The notes: generated by a model from the letters alone, not told the origin. A stretch of 41,714 nt of DNA from Nocardiopsis salina YIM 90010 (GCF_000341025.1 NZ_ANBF01000082.1:11243-52956); one strand, 5' to 3'; positions 9,046-18,354 are shown, numbered from the stretch's first letter. Numbers and translations: made by a program.

Positions 9046-10136
9046 TGGGCCACCACTCCCCGCATGAATCTGGGAATCCGCACGGTCACCTTGGTCCCTT
9101 CGCCGAGGCCCGTCTCGATCACCAGACCGTACTCCGGCCCGTACACGGCACGGAGACGCTGGTCCACGTTGGCCAGTCCCACGCCCTGCGCCTCGGGTCC
9201 GGTGCCGGCGAGCAGCGAACGCGCCAGGTCGGGGTGCATGCCGACACCGTCGTCCTCGATCTCGATGACACACAGCGGTCCCTCACCGAACCCGGAGACC
9301 CCGATGTGGCCTCGGCCCTCCTTGCGTTCCAGACCGTGCCGGACCGCGTTCTCCACGATGGGTTGGACGACCAGGAACGGGATCGCGACCGGCAGTACCT
9401 CCGGCGCCATGCGCACGGTGATGTCGAGACGGTCGTGGAACCGGGCGCGCTGCAGCTCCAGGTAGGTCTGCACGGCCTCGAGCTCGTCGGCGACCGTGGC
9501 GTAGTCGCCCTTCTCCGAGAACCCGTACCGCAGGTAATCGGCGAAGTCCGACAGCAGGTGGCGGGCGCGGTCCGGGTCGGTACGCACCAGGGCGGAGATG
9601 ACCGCGAGCGCATTGTGCACGAAGTGGGGCGAGATCTGCGCGCGCAGGGTCCGCAGATTGGCAGAGGCGATGCGGGCGCGGGCCCGTCGCAGGGCAGCGT
9701 GGTCGAGGCAGTCCGAGACCAGCGACGCGGCGGCCTCCACGTCGGCCTCGGCGGGATCGCCGGTGGCCAGGAGCGCACCGGAGAGTTCGTCGGCCACGGT
9801 GAGGGGGCACGCGTAGAGCTCGGCGCCGTCGGAGAGCCGGGTCCGGGCGCAGCCGCCGTATTCGAAGACCTGCGAGAGCACCGCCTGCACCTCGTCGGCG
9901 GAGAGCTTGCGCCCGTGGGAGGAGACACTGCCGTCGAGGTCGGCGAGCACGATGCCGTCCACGCCGAGCATCCGGCGCAGGCGCTTGGCGGCGGTCCCCA
10001 CGCCTCGGCCGTGCAGCCCGTCGCGGAGGTCGAGCCCGAGCGCGTGCACCTGGCGCATCAACTCGGCACTCGCCCGCAGGTCGGAAGAGGCCGGGCGCCG
10101 GGCGGGGAGGATCCGCGACAGCCACCGATTCGACAC
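9042..10136 (-). CDS. LytS-type sensor histidine kinase (soluble)
   Basis: A 364-residue kinase of the His_kinase/HATPase (LytS, YehU) family. The phospho-accepting His is in QISPHFVHNALAVISAL (His171). The ATP-binding domain shows the N box PIVENAVRHGLE and G boxes EDDGVGMHPD and GVGLANVDQRL. The N-terminal 150 residues have no membrane segment; they look like a GAF-type fold (residues about 30-145, LRRMLGVDGIVLADLDG to SLVSDCLDHAAL), so the sensed signal is probably cytoplasmic. The GTG start at 10136 opens a four-gene operon with 4-nt overlaps throughout. The signal may be a carboxylate such as acetate or pyruvate, which is inferred only from the symporter neighbours. Confidence 0.92.
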   Translation of the reverse strand: MSNRWLSRILPARRPASSDLRASAELMRQVHALGLDLRDGLHGRGVGTAAKRLRRMLGVDGIVLADLDGSVSSHGRKLSADEVQAVLSQVFEYGGCARTRLSDGAELYACPLTVADELSGALLATGDPAEADVEAAASLVSDCLDHAALRRARARIASANLRTLRAQISPHFVHNALAVISALVRTDPDRARHLLSDFADYLRYGFSEKGDYATVADELEAVQTYLELQRARFHDRLDITVRMAPEVLPVAIPFLVVQPIVENAVRHGLERKEGRGHIGVSGFGEGPLCVIEIEDDGVGMHPDLARSLLAGTGPEAQGVGLANVDQRLRAVYGPEYGLVIETGLGEGTKVTVRIPRFMRGVVAQ

Positions 10137-10337
10137 GAAACGACCCTATCCCAGCGGTGTGTGTCGCCGATCACGCGTGGATCACCTTTCGGTTCGGACC
10201 GTGGGCAGGGGCCTCCCGCGACCGGGAACGCGGCCGGGCCCGCGCGCCCCCAGCGGCAGGGACGGCGGGCCCGGCGGGAACGGGCACCGGCGGCGGCCGG
10301 ACGGTGGCCCCCGGCCCCTCCTGGCCCTACTCGGGTT
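10137..10337. other. Spacer between the actP gene and the kinase operon
   Basis: No gene is seen. It holds the end of the DUF485-actP transcript and, presumably, the promoter of the kinase operon. I cannot point to convincing -35/-10 boxes. Confidence 0.4.
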
Positions 10338-12017
10338 CTAGTGGTCGGGGGCCTTCTCCGCGCCCGCACCGGTGAGGGCGCGGACCTGGAGCATCGCGAA
10401 CTTGTCGAAATCGCGCTCCTTGGACATGCAGGTGCCGACCACGGCGCACAGGAGGCTGATCGGCACCGACACCAGGGCCGGGTTCGGCAGCGGGAACCAG
10501 GCGAAGTCCGCTTCGGGGAACAGTGCCGTCTCGGAGCCGGAGACCACCGGTGAGAAGAACACCAGGCCGACCGCGCTGATGAGACCGCCGTAGATGCCCG
10601 CGAGAGCGCCGGCCGTGTTGAACCGATTCCAGAAGAGGCTCAGCAACAGGGTCGGCAGGTTGGCCGAGGCCGCCATGGCGAAGGCCAGGGAGACCAGGAA
10701 CGCCACGTTGAGGTTCTGAGCGAAGACCGCGAGCACGATGGCGCTGATACCGACGCCGAACGCAGCGATCTTGGCGAACCGCACCTCCTCGGCGCCAGTG
10801 GCCTTCCCGCGGCGCAGTACTGAGTTGTAGAAGTCGTGCGCCAGAGAGGAGGACGAAGCGATGACCAGGCCTGCCACGGTGGACAGGATCGCTGCGAAGG
10901 CGGCGGAGGCGATGACTGCGAGGAGCACCGCCCCGACCATCTCGCCGCCGATGTTGGTCCCCACCGTCTGAGCGAGCTGGGGGGCGGCAGTGTTTCCGGC
11001 GGCGTCCTGATTGCTGATCGCCTCGTGTCCCACCAGAGCTGCCGCGCCGAAGCCCAGGACCAGGGTGAGCAGGTAGAAGACGCCGATGAGCCCGATTCCC
11101 CAGTTGACGGACTTCCGCGCGCTCTGGGAGTCGGGGACGGTGTAGAAGCGGATGAGGATGTGGGGCAGGCCCGCGGTGCCGAGCACGAGCGCCATCCCGA
11201 GGCTGATGAGGTCCAGCTTGTTCCACAGGGTCTGCAGCGGGTCCCCGGCGACCTCGACGCCGTACATGAGGCCGGGCTCGAGGAACGCCTTGCCTTCGCC
11301 GCTCGCTCGTGCCGCGTCCTCCATGAGCGCGCCGAAATTGAAGCCGTACAGCGCCAGGGTCAGCAGCGTGAGCAGCGCGGCCCCGCCCAGGAGGATCACG
11401 GCCTTGACGATCTGGACCCAGGTGGTGCCCTTCATGCCGCCGAAAGCGACGTAGACCGTCATGAGGAGACCGATGACGACGATGCCGACGATCTTGGCCG
11501 TGTCGGCGTCCATGCCCAGGAAGGTCTCTCCTGGTTGGATCCCCAGGAGCAGAGCGATCAGGGCGCCGGCGCCGACCATCTGTGCCAGCAGGTAGAAGAT
11601 GGAGACCACCACGGTGGAGACCGCGGCGGCCGTCCGTACCGGACGCTGGTTCATCCGGTAGGAGAGGACGTCCCCCATGGTGTACCGGCCCGAGTTCCGC
11701 AGGAGCTCGGCGACCAGGAGCAGCGCGACCAGCCAGGCCACGAGGAATCCGATGGAGTAGAGGAACCCGTCGTAGCCGAACAGTGCGATGGTGCCGGCGA
11801 TCCCCAGGAAGGACGCGGCGGACATGTAGTCACTGCCGATGGCCAACCCGTTCTGCATGGGGGAGAACGAGCGCCCGCCCGAATGGAAGTCCGTCGCCGA
11901 CCGGGTGTTGCGGCTGGCCCACACGGTGATGCCCAGGGTCGCCGCGACCATGAGCACGAACAGCGCGATGGTGACGAATCGGCTGCTCTCGCTGACAGCC
12001 TCCTGTGCCAGGATCAT
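10338..12017 (-). CDS. actP: Cation/acetate symporter ActP
   Basis: A 559-residue SSS-family transporter predicted to bring acetate (and perhaps related short acids) into the cell with Na+. Diagnostic ActP segments are visible: RNTRSATDFHSGGRSFSPMQ, NGLAIGSDYMSAASFLGIAG, GRYTMGDVLSYRMNQRPVR, FGGMKGTTWVQIVKAVILL and GTAGLPHILIRFYTVPDSQS. About 13 membrane segments. The ATG overlaps the stop of the upstream DUF485 gene by 4 nt (ATGA), the standard YjcH-ActP arrangement. It differs clearly from the symporter at 6198-7850, so the two are not a recent duplication. Control by the adjacent LytS/LytTR pair is plausible but not shown. Confidence 0.93.
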   Translation of the reverse strand: MILAQEAVSESSRFVTIALFVLMVAATLGITVWASRNTRSATDFHSGGRSFSPMQNGLAIGSDYMSAASFLGIAGTIALFGYDGFLYSIGFLVAWLVALLLVAELLRNSGRYTMGDVLSYRMNQRPVRTAAAVSTVVVSIFYLLAQMVGAGALIALLLGIQPGETFLGMDADTAKIVGIVVIGLLMTVYVAFGGMKGTTWVQIVKAVILLGGAALLTLLTLALYGFNFGALMEDAARASGEGKAFLEPGLMYGVEVAGDPLQTLWNKLDLISLGMALVLGTAGLPHILIRFYTVPDSQSARKSVNWGIGLIGVFYLLTLVLGFGAAALVGHEAISNQDAAGNTAAPQLAQTVGTNIGGEMVGAVLLAVIASAAFAAILSTVAGLVIASSSSLAHDFYNSVLRRGKATGAEEVRFAKIAAFGVGISAIVLAVFAQNLNVAFLVSLAFAMAASANLPTLLLSLFWNRFNTAGALAGIYGGLISAVGLVFFSPVVSGSETALFPEADFAWFPLPNPALVSVPISLLCAVVGTCMSKERDFDKFAMLQVRALTGAGAEKAPDH

Positions 12018-12409
12018 CGGCCACCTCCGCCGTGTCCGTTCTGGAGCTCGTCACGCAGTTCGACCGCGTCCTTGTCGAGCGACTTACGGGCGTACCGCGT
12101 GTAGAGGATCGCGATGCCGAAGGTCGAGACGAACTGGAGCAGGCCGAACACCAGCGCGACGTTGACGTTGCCGAACAGCACCGTGCTCATGATGTCCCGG
12201 CCGAACCCGGACATGAACACGTACAGGACGTACCACGCCAGAAAGGCGACGCTCATGGGGAAGATGAACGTGTAGAGCCGTTTCTTGAGCGAGACGAACC
12301 GGGGGTCGCTGTGCATGGCGATGTAGGCCGAGTCCGCGATCGGTTCGTCGCCCTGGGGCTCGGGGGCCGGTGGAGACCCGGACCCGTTGGTGGGCCTGTT
12401 CTCCGACAT
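12014..12409 (-). CDS. DUF485 family membrane protein
   Basis: A 131-residue protein with a disordered N-terminus, then the DUF485 core: HSDPRFVSLKKRLYTFIFPM, a first membrane segment (FPMSVAFLAWYVLYVFMSG), a short loop and a second segment (ALVFGLLQFVSTFGIAILYTRYA) ending in a charged tail. DUF485 proteins accompany ActP symporters. The ATG at 12409 is set by GGAGGA just upstream. Translation is coupled to actP by the ATGA overlap. Confidence 0.93.
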   Translation of the reverse strand: MSENRPTNGSGSPPAPEPQGDEPIADSAYIAMHSDPRFVSLKKRLYTFIFPMSVAFLAWYVLYVFMSGFGRDIMSTVLFGNVNVALVFGLLQFVSTFGIAILYTRYARKSLDKDAVELRDELQNGHGGGGR

Positions 12410-12680
12410 GGTGATTCCTCCGGGGGACTGGGTGGGTGAGTCCGTTGCGACAGATATGTGATCTGAGTTACTCGGCACTGTAAGGAGCGACACCGGGTCG
12501 GAGCAGGGGTGGGGTGGGCGCACGCGCCGAACGCTGGTGGGAAGCGGCGAACGAACGCCGGGCGTGCGGTGAACGGTCGCCTCGTGCGACGAACGGGCGG
12601 CCGGTGGTCGAGGTCACCACCAGCCCCGGAAGTCCCGCGTTCCGGGGGCCGTTGTAGGTTGCGAACGGAGGCAACAGCCC

Positions 12681-12750
<70 letters not shown>

Positions 12751-12755
12751 TCGTC

Positions 12756-13070
12756 ATGGCCTGGGTCGTTCTTGTCGTCTCGGGACTGCTGGAGGTCGCG
12801 TGGGCCGCCGCGCTCAACGCCTCGCAGGGCTTCAGCCGTCTGTGGCCGTCCATCACCTTCGCCGTCACCCTGGCGCTGAGCATGGGCGGACTCGCCTATG
12901 CGCTGCGCAGCATCCCGCTCGGCACGGGGTACGCGATCTGGGTCTCGATCGGCGTCATCGGCACCGCGCTACTGGGCATGTTCGTTCTCGGTGAGGGCTT
13001 CAGCCTGCCCAAGATGCTGTGCGTGGTCCTGATCGTCTCGGGCGTGGCCGGGCTCAAGATCCTGAGCTGA
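12756..13070 (+). CDS. sugE: Guanidinium exporter, small multidrug resistance family (SugE/Gdx)
   Basis: A 104-residue four-TM SMR protein. The SugE/Gdx signature is clear: MAWVVLVVSGLLEVAWAAAL with the essential membrane Glu13, then SLPKMLCVVLIVSGVAGLKILS at the end. Gdx proteins exchange guanidinium for protons as an antiparallel dimer. The upstream guanidine-III riboswitch independently supports guanidinium as substrate. The ATG at 12756 follows GGAGG by 5 nt. The stop lies inside the 3' end of convergent fdhD (17-nt overlap). Confidence 0.95.
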   Translation: MAWVVLVVSGLLEVAWAAALNASQGFSRLWPSITFAVTLALSMGGLAYALRSIPLGTGYAIWVSIGVIGTALLGMFVLGEGFSLPKMLCVVLIVSGVAGLKILS

Positions 13071-13911
13071 GCCCCGCGTCGACCTGCACCCGGTGCGTGC
13101 CCGCGTACACGTTCATCGACGACCCGCGCAGGAAGCCCACCAGCGTGATGCCGGCCTCCCGCGCCAGTTCCACCGCGAGGGACGAGGGCGCCGAGACCGC
13201 GGTCACCACCGGGATCCCCGCCATCCACGCCTTCTGCACGAGCTCGAAGGAGGCCCGGCCCGACAGCGCCAGCACCGTTCCGCTCAACGGGAGTGCGCCC
13301 GTGCGCTGGGCCCAGCCGAGCACCTTGTCGACCGCGTTGTGCCGTCCGACGTCCTCGCGCACGACGAGGGCCCGGCCCTCGGAATCGAAGAGCCCGGCCG
13401 CGTGCAGCCCGCCTGTGCGGTCGAAGACCCGCTGGGACTCGCGCAGCCGGTCGGGCAGGGAGGACAGCAGGGACGGAGCCACTTCGACCGGGTCGCCGTC
13501 CACCGGCCACTGTGCGCGCGTGCGCACCGCATCCAGGCTGGCCTTGCCGCACAGCCCGCACGAGGACGTCGTGTAGAAGTTGCGCTCCAGCGAGGTGTCC
13601 GGCGCCGGCACGTGCGCGGCGAGGGTCACGTCGACGACGTTGAAGGTGTTGCGGCCGTCCTCGTCGGCCCCGGCGCAGTAACGCGTCGCCAGCACGTCCT
13701 CGGTCGCGGTGATCACGCCCTCGCTCACCAGGAACCCGGCGGCCATGTCGAAATCGTGACCCGGAGTGCGCATGGTGACCGTCAGGGGGGACCCGTCGAG
13801 CCGGATCTCCAGGGGCTCCTCGACCACCAGGGTGTCGGGCCGCTCGTCGACCGCGCCGTCCCTGATGCGCAGCACCTTCTGCCGCACCGTGACCCGTCCC
13901 ACCGACACCAC
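13054..13911 (-). CDS. fdhD: Formate dehydrogenase accessory sulfurtransferase FdhD
   Basis: A 285-residue protein that transfers sulfur from the cysteine desulfurase to the molybdenum cofactor of formate dehydrogenase. The sulfur-carrying CxxC loop is present as TTSSCGLCGKASLD (Cys118, Cys121). Other family blocks are EEPLEIRLDG, RTPGHDFDMAAGFLVSEG, VREDVGRHNAVDKVLGW, SGRASFELVQKAWMAGIPVV and GFLRGSSMNVYAG. The GTG at 13911 is used; a second GTG follows immediately. No formate dehydrogenase gene is in the window, but moeA, moaC and mog at 33.5-35.9 kb serve the same cofactor. Confidence 0.96.
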   Translation of the reverse strand: MVSVGRVTVRQKVLRIRDGAVDERPDTLVVEEPLEIRLDGSPLTVTMRTPGHDFDMAAGFLVSEGVITATEDVLATRYCAGADEDGRNTFNVVDVTLAAHVPAPDTSLERNFYTTSSCGLCGKASLDAVRTRAQWPVDGDPVEVAPSLLSSLPDRLRESQRVFDRTGGLHAAGLFDSEGRALVVREDVGRHNAVDKVLGWAQRTGALPLSGTVLALSGRASFELVQKAWMAGIPVVTAVSAPSSLAVELAREAGITLVGFLRGSSMNVYAGTHRVQVDAGLSSGS

Positions 13912-14123
13912 CGTCCCGTGCGCAGCGTGCTCCGTTCGTGGTGACCCACGTTATCCCGGAGCCGGGTCCCGTCGGACCGTCGTGGACGTGCGGGGATTCG
14001 GTCTTGGAAGGGTCGGAGGACCCTGAGGCAACACCACGACACCCCTGAACCAGGACAGCCGACCGGGTGTACGCCGACCCTGCCACCGTCACCGAACACC
14101 AGATCTGCCCGGTGCGGCCGGGA

Positions 14124-14936
14124 TCAGGCACGGTCGAGGATCGCCTCTACCACCCGGCCCACACCGTCCTCGGCGTGCGACGGCGCCCGCAGGAGCCCGG
14201 CCGCCGGATCGGCCAGGGCGGGGTGGGCGTTGGCCATCGCGTAGCCAGAACCCGCCCAGGTCAGGGAGGACAGGTCGTTGGGCATGTCCCCGAAGGCGAC
14301 GACGTCCTCGGCGTCCACGCCCCATTCCTTGCAGAGCAGCGCCAGCGTGCTGCCCTTGTTCACCCCGGTGGCGTTCAGGTGCAGCAGGGCGTCCTGACCG
14401 GCGAAGGTGATCTCGGCGAGGTCGCCGGCCGCCTCCACAGCGGTGCGGTACATGTCGTCCACGGTGACCTGTGTGGAGCGTGCGAAGAGTTTGGCCACGG
14501 GATCGGCGTGCGCGAGCAGCGCGTCGGGGTCGTCCAGGACACCGCGCACGAACGAGGGGTCCATCCACGGCTCCAGTTCGTAAGCGCGCTCGCGGAAGAA
14601 GTCGCTGCCGGTCTCGACGCCGAACCCCACCGAGGGCAGGGCCGTGCGCAGCCGTTCCACGATCTCTGACCCGGTGGAGCGGTCCAGCGCACGCACCAGC
14701 GGCTCGGGGCGGCCCTCGACCCGGGTGTAGGAACCGTTGCCGCACACCACGGCCGAGCAGGGGAATTCTCCCGCGTAGTCGATGGCGGTGCGCAGTGGGC
14801 GTGCGGTCACCACGACCACCCGCACGCCGGCGGCGGCTGCAGTGTGCAGGGCGTGGAGGTTGCGGGCGCTGATGCGCCCCTCGGTGTCGAGGAGGGTGCC
14901 GTCCAGGTCTGTGGCGATGACACGGGGAAGGGGCAT
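14124..14936 (-). CDS. HAD-superfamily phosphatase, Cof type (class IIB)
   Basis: A 270-residue cytoplasmic hydrolase. Motif I is IATDLDGTLLD near residue 8 (nucleophile and acid/base Asp), motif II VVVVTARP, motif III NKGSTLALLCKEWGV with its Lys, and motif IV VVAFGDMPNDLSSL with the metal-binding Asp residues. The C2B cap lies between motifs II and III. Cof-type enzymes act on sugar phosphates, FMN or pyridoxal phosphate; the substrate cannot be told from sequence. The ATG at 14936 is the natural start. The 212 bases between it and fdhD show no gene. Confidence 0.93.
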   Translation of the reverse strand: MPLPRVIATDLDGTLLDTEGRISARNLHALHTAAAAGVRVVVVTARPLRTAIDYAGEFPCSAVVCGNGSYTRVEGRPEPLVRALDRSTGSEIVERLRTALPSVGFGVETGSDFFRERAYELEPWMDPSFVRGVLDDPDALLAHADPVAKLFARSTQVTVDDMYRTAVEAAGDLAEITFAGQDALLHLNATGVNKGSTLALLCKEWGVDAEDVVAFGDMPNDLSSLTWAGSGYAMANAHPALADPAAGLLRAPSHAEDGVGRVVEAILDRA

Positions 14937-15041
14937 GTGTCGGATTATGTCGCCTCCTCCGGTCACGGGGAAGGCCTGGGGGCGGGCGAAACACCGGCGG
15001 CAAAGCGCGGCGGCCGGGGGCGGCGGTGTGACAGTGGTCCC

Positions 15042-15827
15042 ATGGCGACGCACAGTGAGAACAGGGACTTCTGGGAGCGTCGGCTCGAGGGTGACTGGAC
15101 CGCGAGCGGGGTCGGTCACCGGGCGCTCGGACGGTCGTTCAACACATGGATGTACCGGGTGCGTCAGGAGGTCTTCCTGCGTGAGCTGTCCCAGGTGGCC
15201 ACCCGGGGTTGCTCGGTCCTCGACGTGGGCTGCGGGACCGGGTTCTACGTGCGCCAGTGGGAACGCCTCGGTGCCTCCGCCGTCACCGGGTGCGACGTCA
15301 CCGGCGCCGCCGTGCAGCGGCTGGCCGAGCGGTTCCCCGGGCACCGGTTCCTGCGCCGGGACGCCGCCGACCTGAACGGGATCGACGCCGGCGCCTTCGA
15401 CGCCGTCTCGTGCATGGACATGCTGTTCCACATCACTGACGACGAGCGGTACGAGCAGGCCCTCGCCGAGTTCGCGCGCGTCCTGCGCCCGGGTGGTCTG
15501 CTCGTGGTCTCGGAGAACTGCCTCCAGCGCCCCGAGCGGCGCAGCGAGTACCAGGTCGACCGCACCCTGGAGTGGATCACCGCGGCCGTCGACAAGGCCG
15601 GGTTCGACGTGCTGCGCCGCGTGCCGATGCTCATGCTCATGAACGCCCAGGTGGACGCGCCGATGCCCTGGCGCAAGGTGTGGGGCGGTGCGCTGCGGGC
15701 CGCGACCGTCACCGAACAGACCGGGTGGCTGGCCGGCGCCTCCCTCTACCCTCTGGAACGCCGCCTGGTGAAGGGTCGGCGCGAGAGCCCCACGACGGAG
15801 CTGCTCCTGTGCCGACTGCGGGCCTGA
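15042..15827 (+). CDS. Class I SAM-dependent methyltransferase
   Basis: A 261-residue protein with motif I VLDVGCGTGFYV (about residues 59-70), acidic loop GCDVTGAAVQ, motif II/III region FDAVSCMDMLFHITDDERY and the post-motif VLRPGGLLVVSENCLQ. The start MATHSENRDFWERRLEGDWTASGVGHRALG resembles methyltransferases found in glycan or lipid gene sets, but I cannot name the substrate. It is not of the geranyl-diphosphate C-methyltransferase type used for 2-methylisoborneol. Transcribed away from the HAD gene; followed after 153 bases by the PLD gene. Confidence 0.85.
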   Translation: MATHSENRDFWERRLEGDWTASGVGHRALGRSFNTWMYRVRQEVFLRELSQVATRGCSVLDVGCGTGFYVRQWERLGASAVTGCDVTGAAVQRLAERFPGHRFLRRDAADLNGIDAGAFDAVSCMDMLFHITDDERYEQALAEFARVLRPGGLLVVSENCLQRPERRSEYQVDRTLEWITAAVDKAGFDVLRRVPMLMLMNAQVDAPMPWRKVWGGALRAATVTEQTGWLAGASLYPLERRLVKGRRESPTTELLLCRLRA

Positions 15828-15980
15828 AGGAGGCCCATCGCGAGGGAACTGCTCGACCAACACGAGGAAAAACACGAGGGGCGCCGACCGTCGTCACGGT
15901 ACGGTTGTCGTCCGAGTTGCCCCGGAAGTCAGGGTTGTGGGGGCCTGTCCCTTCCGGGCGGCGGACGTCTGGGAGGGACC

Positions 15981-17234
15981 TTGCCACCACGCTCGAGGCC
16001 GCGACGCTCCACCGTCGCCAGGGTCGCCAAGTGGGGCCTGGCCGGTGTACTGGCCACGCAGGTGGCCGTGGCCGCCACGCTCATGGGCATCAACCGCTGG
16101 CGCAGGCGCGTGCGGCCGCAGCGGGGCGTCTTCCCGCGAACGCCCGCCGAAGGGCTGCCGGTCGGCGACAACGAGGCGATGGTCTACACCTACGGCGTCG
16201 ACCTCTACGACGACATGCTCGCCGCGATCCGGGGCGCGCGCCACCGGGTGCTCTTCGAGTCCTACATCATCAAGGACGACCGGGTCGGCCACGAGTTCAA
16301 GCGCGCACTCATCGACGCAGCCGAACGCGGGGTCGAGGTCTACGTCATCTACGACGGTTTCGCCAACCTCGTCGTGCCGCGCTCCTTCTTCGACTTCCCC
16401 TCGAGCGTGCACGTGCTGCGTTACCCGGCCTTCCGGCCGGGGGTGCTGCTGTTCAACATCCGCAAGTCCGGGCGCGACCACCGCAAGATCCTCACCGTCG
16501 ACGGCGAGGTCGGTTTCGTCGGCGGGTACAACGTCGGGCTCATGTACGCGACCGAGTGGCGCGACACCCACCTCAAGGTCTCCGGCCCGGCCGTGTGGGA
16601 GCTCGAGAACGCCTTCGTCGACTTCTGGAACATGAACCGCGCCGCCGAACGCCCCGAACTCGACAACCTCGGCGATGCGGAGTGGGACGCCCGGTTCCGT
16701 GTGCACCGCAACGTGCCCGAGCTGATCATCTACCCGATCAGGGCGATGTTCCTGGAGGCGATCGACCGCGCCAAGGAACGCATCCTCATCACGCAGGCCT
16801 ACTTCATCCCCGACCGGGAGCTCGTCAACGCACTGGTCACCGCCGCCCAGCGAGGGGTGGACGTCAACGTGCTGGTGCCCGAGCGCTCCAACCACATCAT
16901 CGCGGATTGGCTGGCCCGCGGGCAGTACACGCACCTGCTTCACGGGGGCGTGCGCCTGTGGCTGTACCAGGACGCCATGGTGCACGCCAAGACCGCGACC
17001 GTCGACGGGCGCTGGAGCACCATCGGCACGGCGAACATGGACCGTCTCAGCCTCACCGGCAACTACGAGATCAACGCGGAGATCTTCGACGAGGGTGTGG
17101 CCAAGCACCTCGAGGCCGTCTTCGACAACGACCTGACGAACGCGCGCGAGCTCACCGGGGCCGAGTGGGCGGGTCGTCCGTTCGCGGCGAAGTTCAGCGA
17201 GATCGTGCTCGCTCCCTGGCGGGGGATCCTCTGA
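15981..17234 (+). CDS. Phospholipase D-family protein, cardiolipin synthase-like
   Basis: A 417-residue membrane-anchored enzyme with one N-terminal membrane segment (about residues 17-37) followed by two PLD domains. Both HxKx4D motifs are complete: RDHRKILTVDGEVGFVGG (His167, Lys169, Asp174) and VHAKTATVDGRWSTIGT (His335, Lys337, Asp342), each followed by the usual G-G/S-T-A-N-x-D pattern. Cardiolipin synthases of this type condense phosphatidylglycerol or related lipids. A single membrane segment rather than two leaves other phosphodiester-transfer roles possible. The start is a TTG at 15981 with GGGAGGG just upstream; a later start is possible. Confidence 0.85.
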   Translation: MPPRSRPRRSTVARVAKWGLAGVLATQVAVAATLMGINRWRRRVRPQRGVFPRTPAEGLPVGDNEAMVYTYGVDLYDDMLAAIRGARHRVLFESYIIKDDRVGHEFKRALIDAAERGVEVYVIYDGFANLVVPRSFFDFPSSVHVLRYPAFRPGVLLFNIRKSGRDHRKILTVDGEVGFVGGYNVGLMYATEWRDTHLKVSGPAVWELENAFVDFWNMNRAAERPELDNLGDAEWDARFRVHRNVPELIIYPIRAMFLEAIDRAKERILITQAYFIPDRELVNALVTAAQRGVDVNVLVPERSNHIIADWLARGQYTHLLHGGVRLWLYQDAMVHAKTATVDGRWSTIGTANMDRLSLTGNYEINAEIFDEGVAKHLEAVFDNDLTNARELTGAEWAGRPFAAKFSEIVLAPWRGIL

Positions 17235-17287
17235 GGGAGGCCGCTCGCTCCGTGCGGGGCCTCTGGATCGAGGAACCCGTGCGGGCC

Positions 17288-17518
17288 TCAGCGCCCCGGG
17301 TCGAGGCGGGGCCGGCGGGCGCCCGGTGGCGGGGTCAGTTTGCCGGAGAACAGCTGTTCACGCGGGGCCTTGCGCGGACGGGGCCCGCCCCAGTGCTGCG
17401 GTCCGGGATGCGGGGTTCGGCTCAGCGCGCCGGCGATCGCGGACGGCGACGCCCCGCCCTTGGGCCGCGCACGGTTGTTGTCGCCGGTCCCACCTTCCTG
17501 CCAGCTTTCGTCCGCCAT
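17288..17518 (-). CDS. Small unknown protein, disordered, Pro/Gly/Arg-rich
   Basis: A 76-residue protein, MADESWQEGGTGDNNRARPK onward, predicted to be largely disordered and basic, with a proline- and arginine-rich C-terminus. I do not recognise a family. The case for a real gene is the GGGGGAG ribosome binding site directly before the ATG at 17518 and a sensible non-repetitive composition. It is convergent with the PLD gene (54 bases between the stops). Confidence 0.55.
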   Translation of the reverse strand: MADESWQEGGTGDNNRARPKGGASPSAIAGALSRTPHPGPQHWGGPRPRKAPREQLFSGKLTPPPGARRPRLDPGR

Positions 17519-17632
17519 GGTCTCCCCCTCCTGCTTGACCTGCGCTTTCCCATGATCCTGCGCAGGCGGGGGAGTTGTCACCGCGACACGGCGCCGAGCG
17601 GGGTGTGACACCGCACGCCGTGGGGTCGGGGC

Positions 17633-17866
17633 TCAGGCCTGCGGGCTCTCGCGGCTCAGCGGGCCGAAGCGGGCCGAGACCGCACCGAGGACGAAGTGCG
17701 CGGCCTGGTGCTCGTCGAGGGGGACCACGCCTGCCGGCAGGGTCACCCGGTAGGGGTGTTCGTCCTCGTGGCGGATCTCGAAGTCGTCGATGACCCCCTG
17801 GCTCAACAGCAGTGTGAGGCCCTCGCGTACCCGCGCGCCCCTGGTGTCCGATGCCCACATGACCAT
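17633..17866 (-). CDS. Small unknown protein
   Basis: A 77-residue protein, MVMWASDTRGARVREGLTLL onward, with a helical N-terminal half, a short beta segment (IRHEDEHPYRVTLPAGVVPL) and a helical C-terminal part. I know no family for it. There is no strong ribosome binding site before the ATG at 17866, so translation is less certain than for its neighbour. Confidence 0.45.
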   Translation of the reverse strand: MVMWASDTRGARVREGLTLLLSQGVIDDFEIRHEDEHPYRVTLPAGVVPLDEHQAAHFVLGAVSARFGPLSRESPQA

Positions 17867-18354
17867 GGCTGCACAGTAGCCCGCCCGTGCGAGGCGGGGC
17901 AGCCGAACCCTCGGAACCGAGGCGCAGCAGGGCTCCCGCTGCCCGGAACGGCGTTCGGGTTGCAGGCCGGACATCTCGGGGCTTCCGGTATGTCCGTAAG
18001 AGCGGGATCGAGTTCCGGGAGAAACCGGAGCGAGACTTCTCGAATGCGACATTTCTGTCCAATGCGTCTGCCATTCGAATGAGTGTTCCGGCGGCTCGTC
18101 ATGCTCTGTCGTGGTTCGGGTGACTCGCGTGCTCTGCCTTGCGTGTCCGGGTCGGCGATCCGGCTCGTGTGGCTGCGTGAGGCGCGGGTACGCCTGCACG
18201 AATATCCAGAACCGCGCCGCTTTCGGAGAAAATCCATTTTCGTTGCGGGCTCCCGATGGCTGTGGTCGCTTTGGTGAGGGCCGAAGGCCGGGGGAGTTAT
18301 GTGACCTTCGTCCTTTTCGGTGTCGTTGTACCCATGCACGAATCGCATTCGAAA
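17867..18354 (+). promoter_or_regulatory. 488-bp upstream region of the encapsulin-geosmin operon
   Basis: No gene is seen. The stretch 18000-18360 is noticeably richer in A and T than its surroundings and must hold the operon promoter. The sequence CATTCG recurs: a perfect 10-bp palindrome CATTCGAATG at 18072-18081, its complement CGAATG at 18041-18046, and CATTCGAA at 18346-18353 next to the start. These are candidates for a repeated operator. No confident -35/-10 pair was found. Confidence 0.4.

Noticed and set aside
15042-15827. GPP C-methyltransferase of a 2-methylisoborneol pathway
   Set aside because: It is a generic class I methyltransferase, 2.5 kb away and outside the operon, without the substrate motifs of that family. 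The cyclase is geosmin synthase, which needs no methylated precursor.
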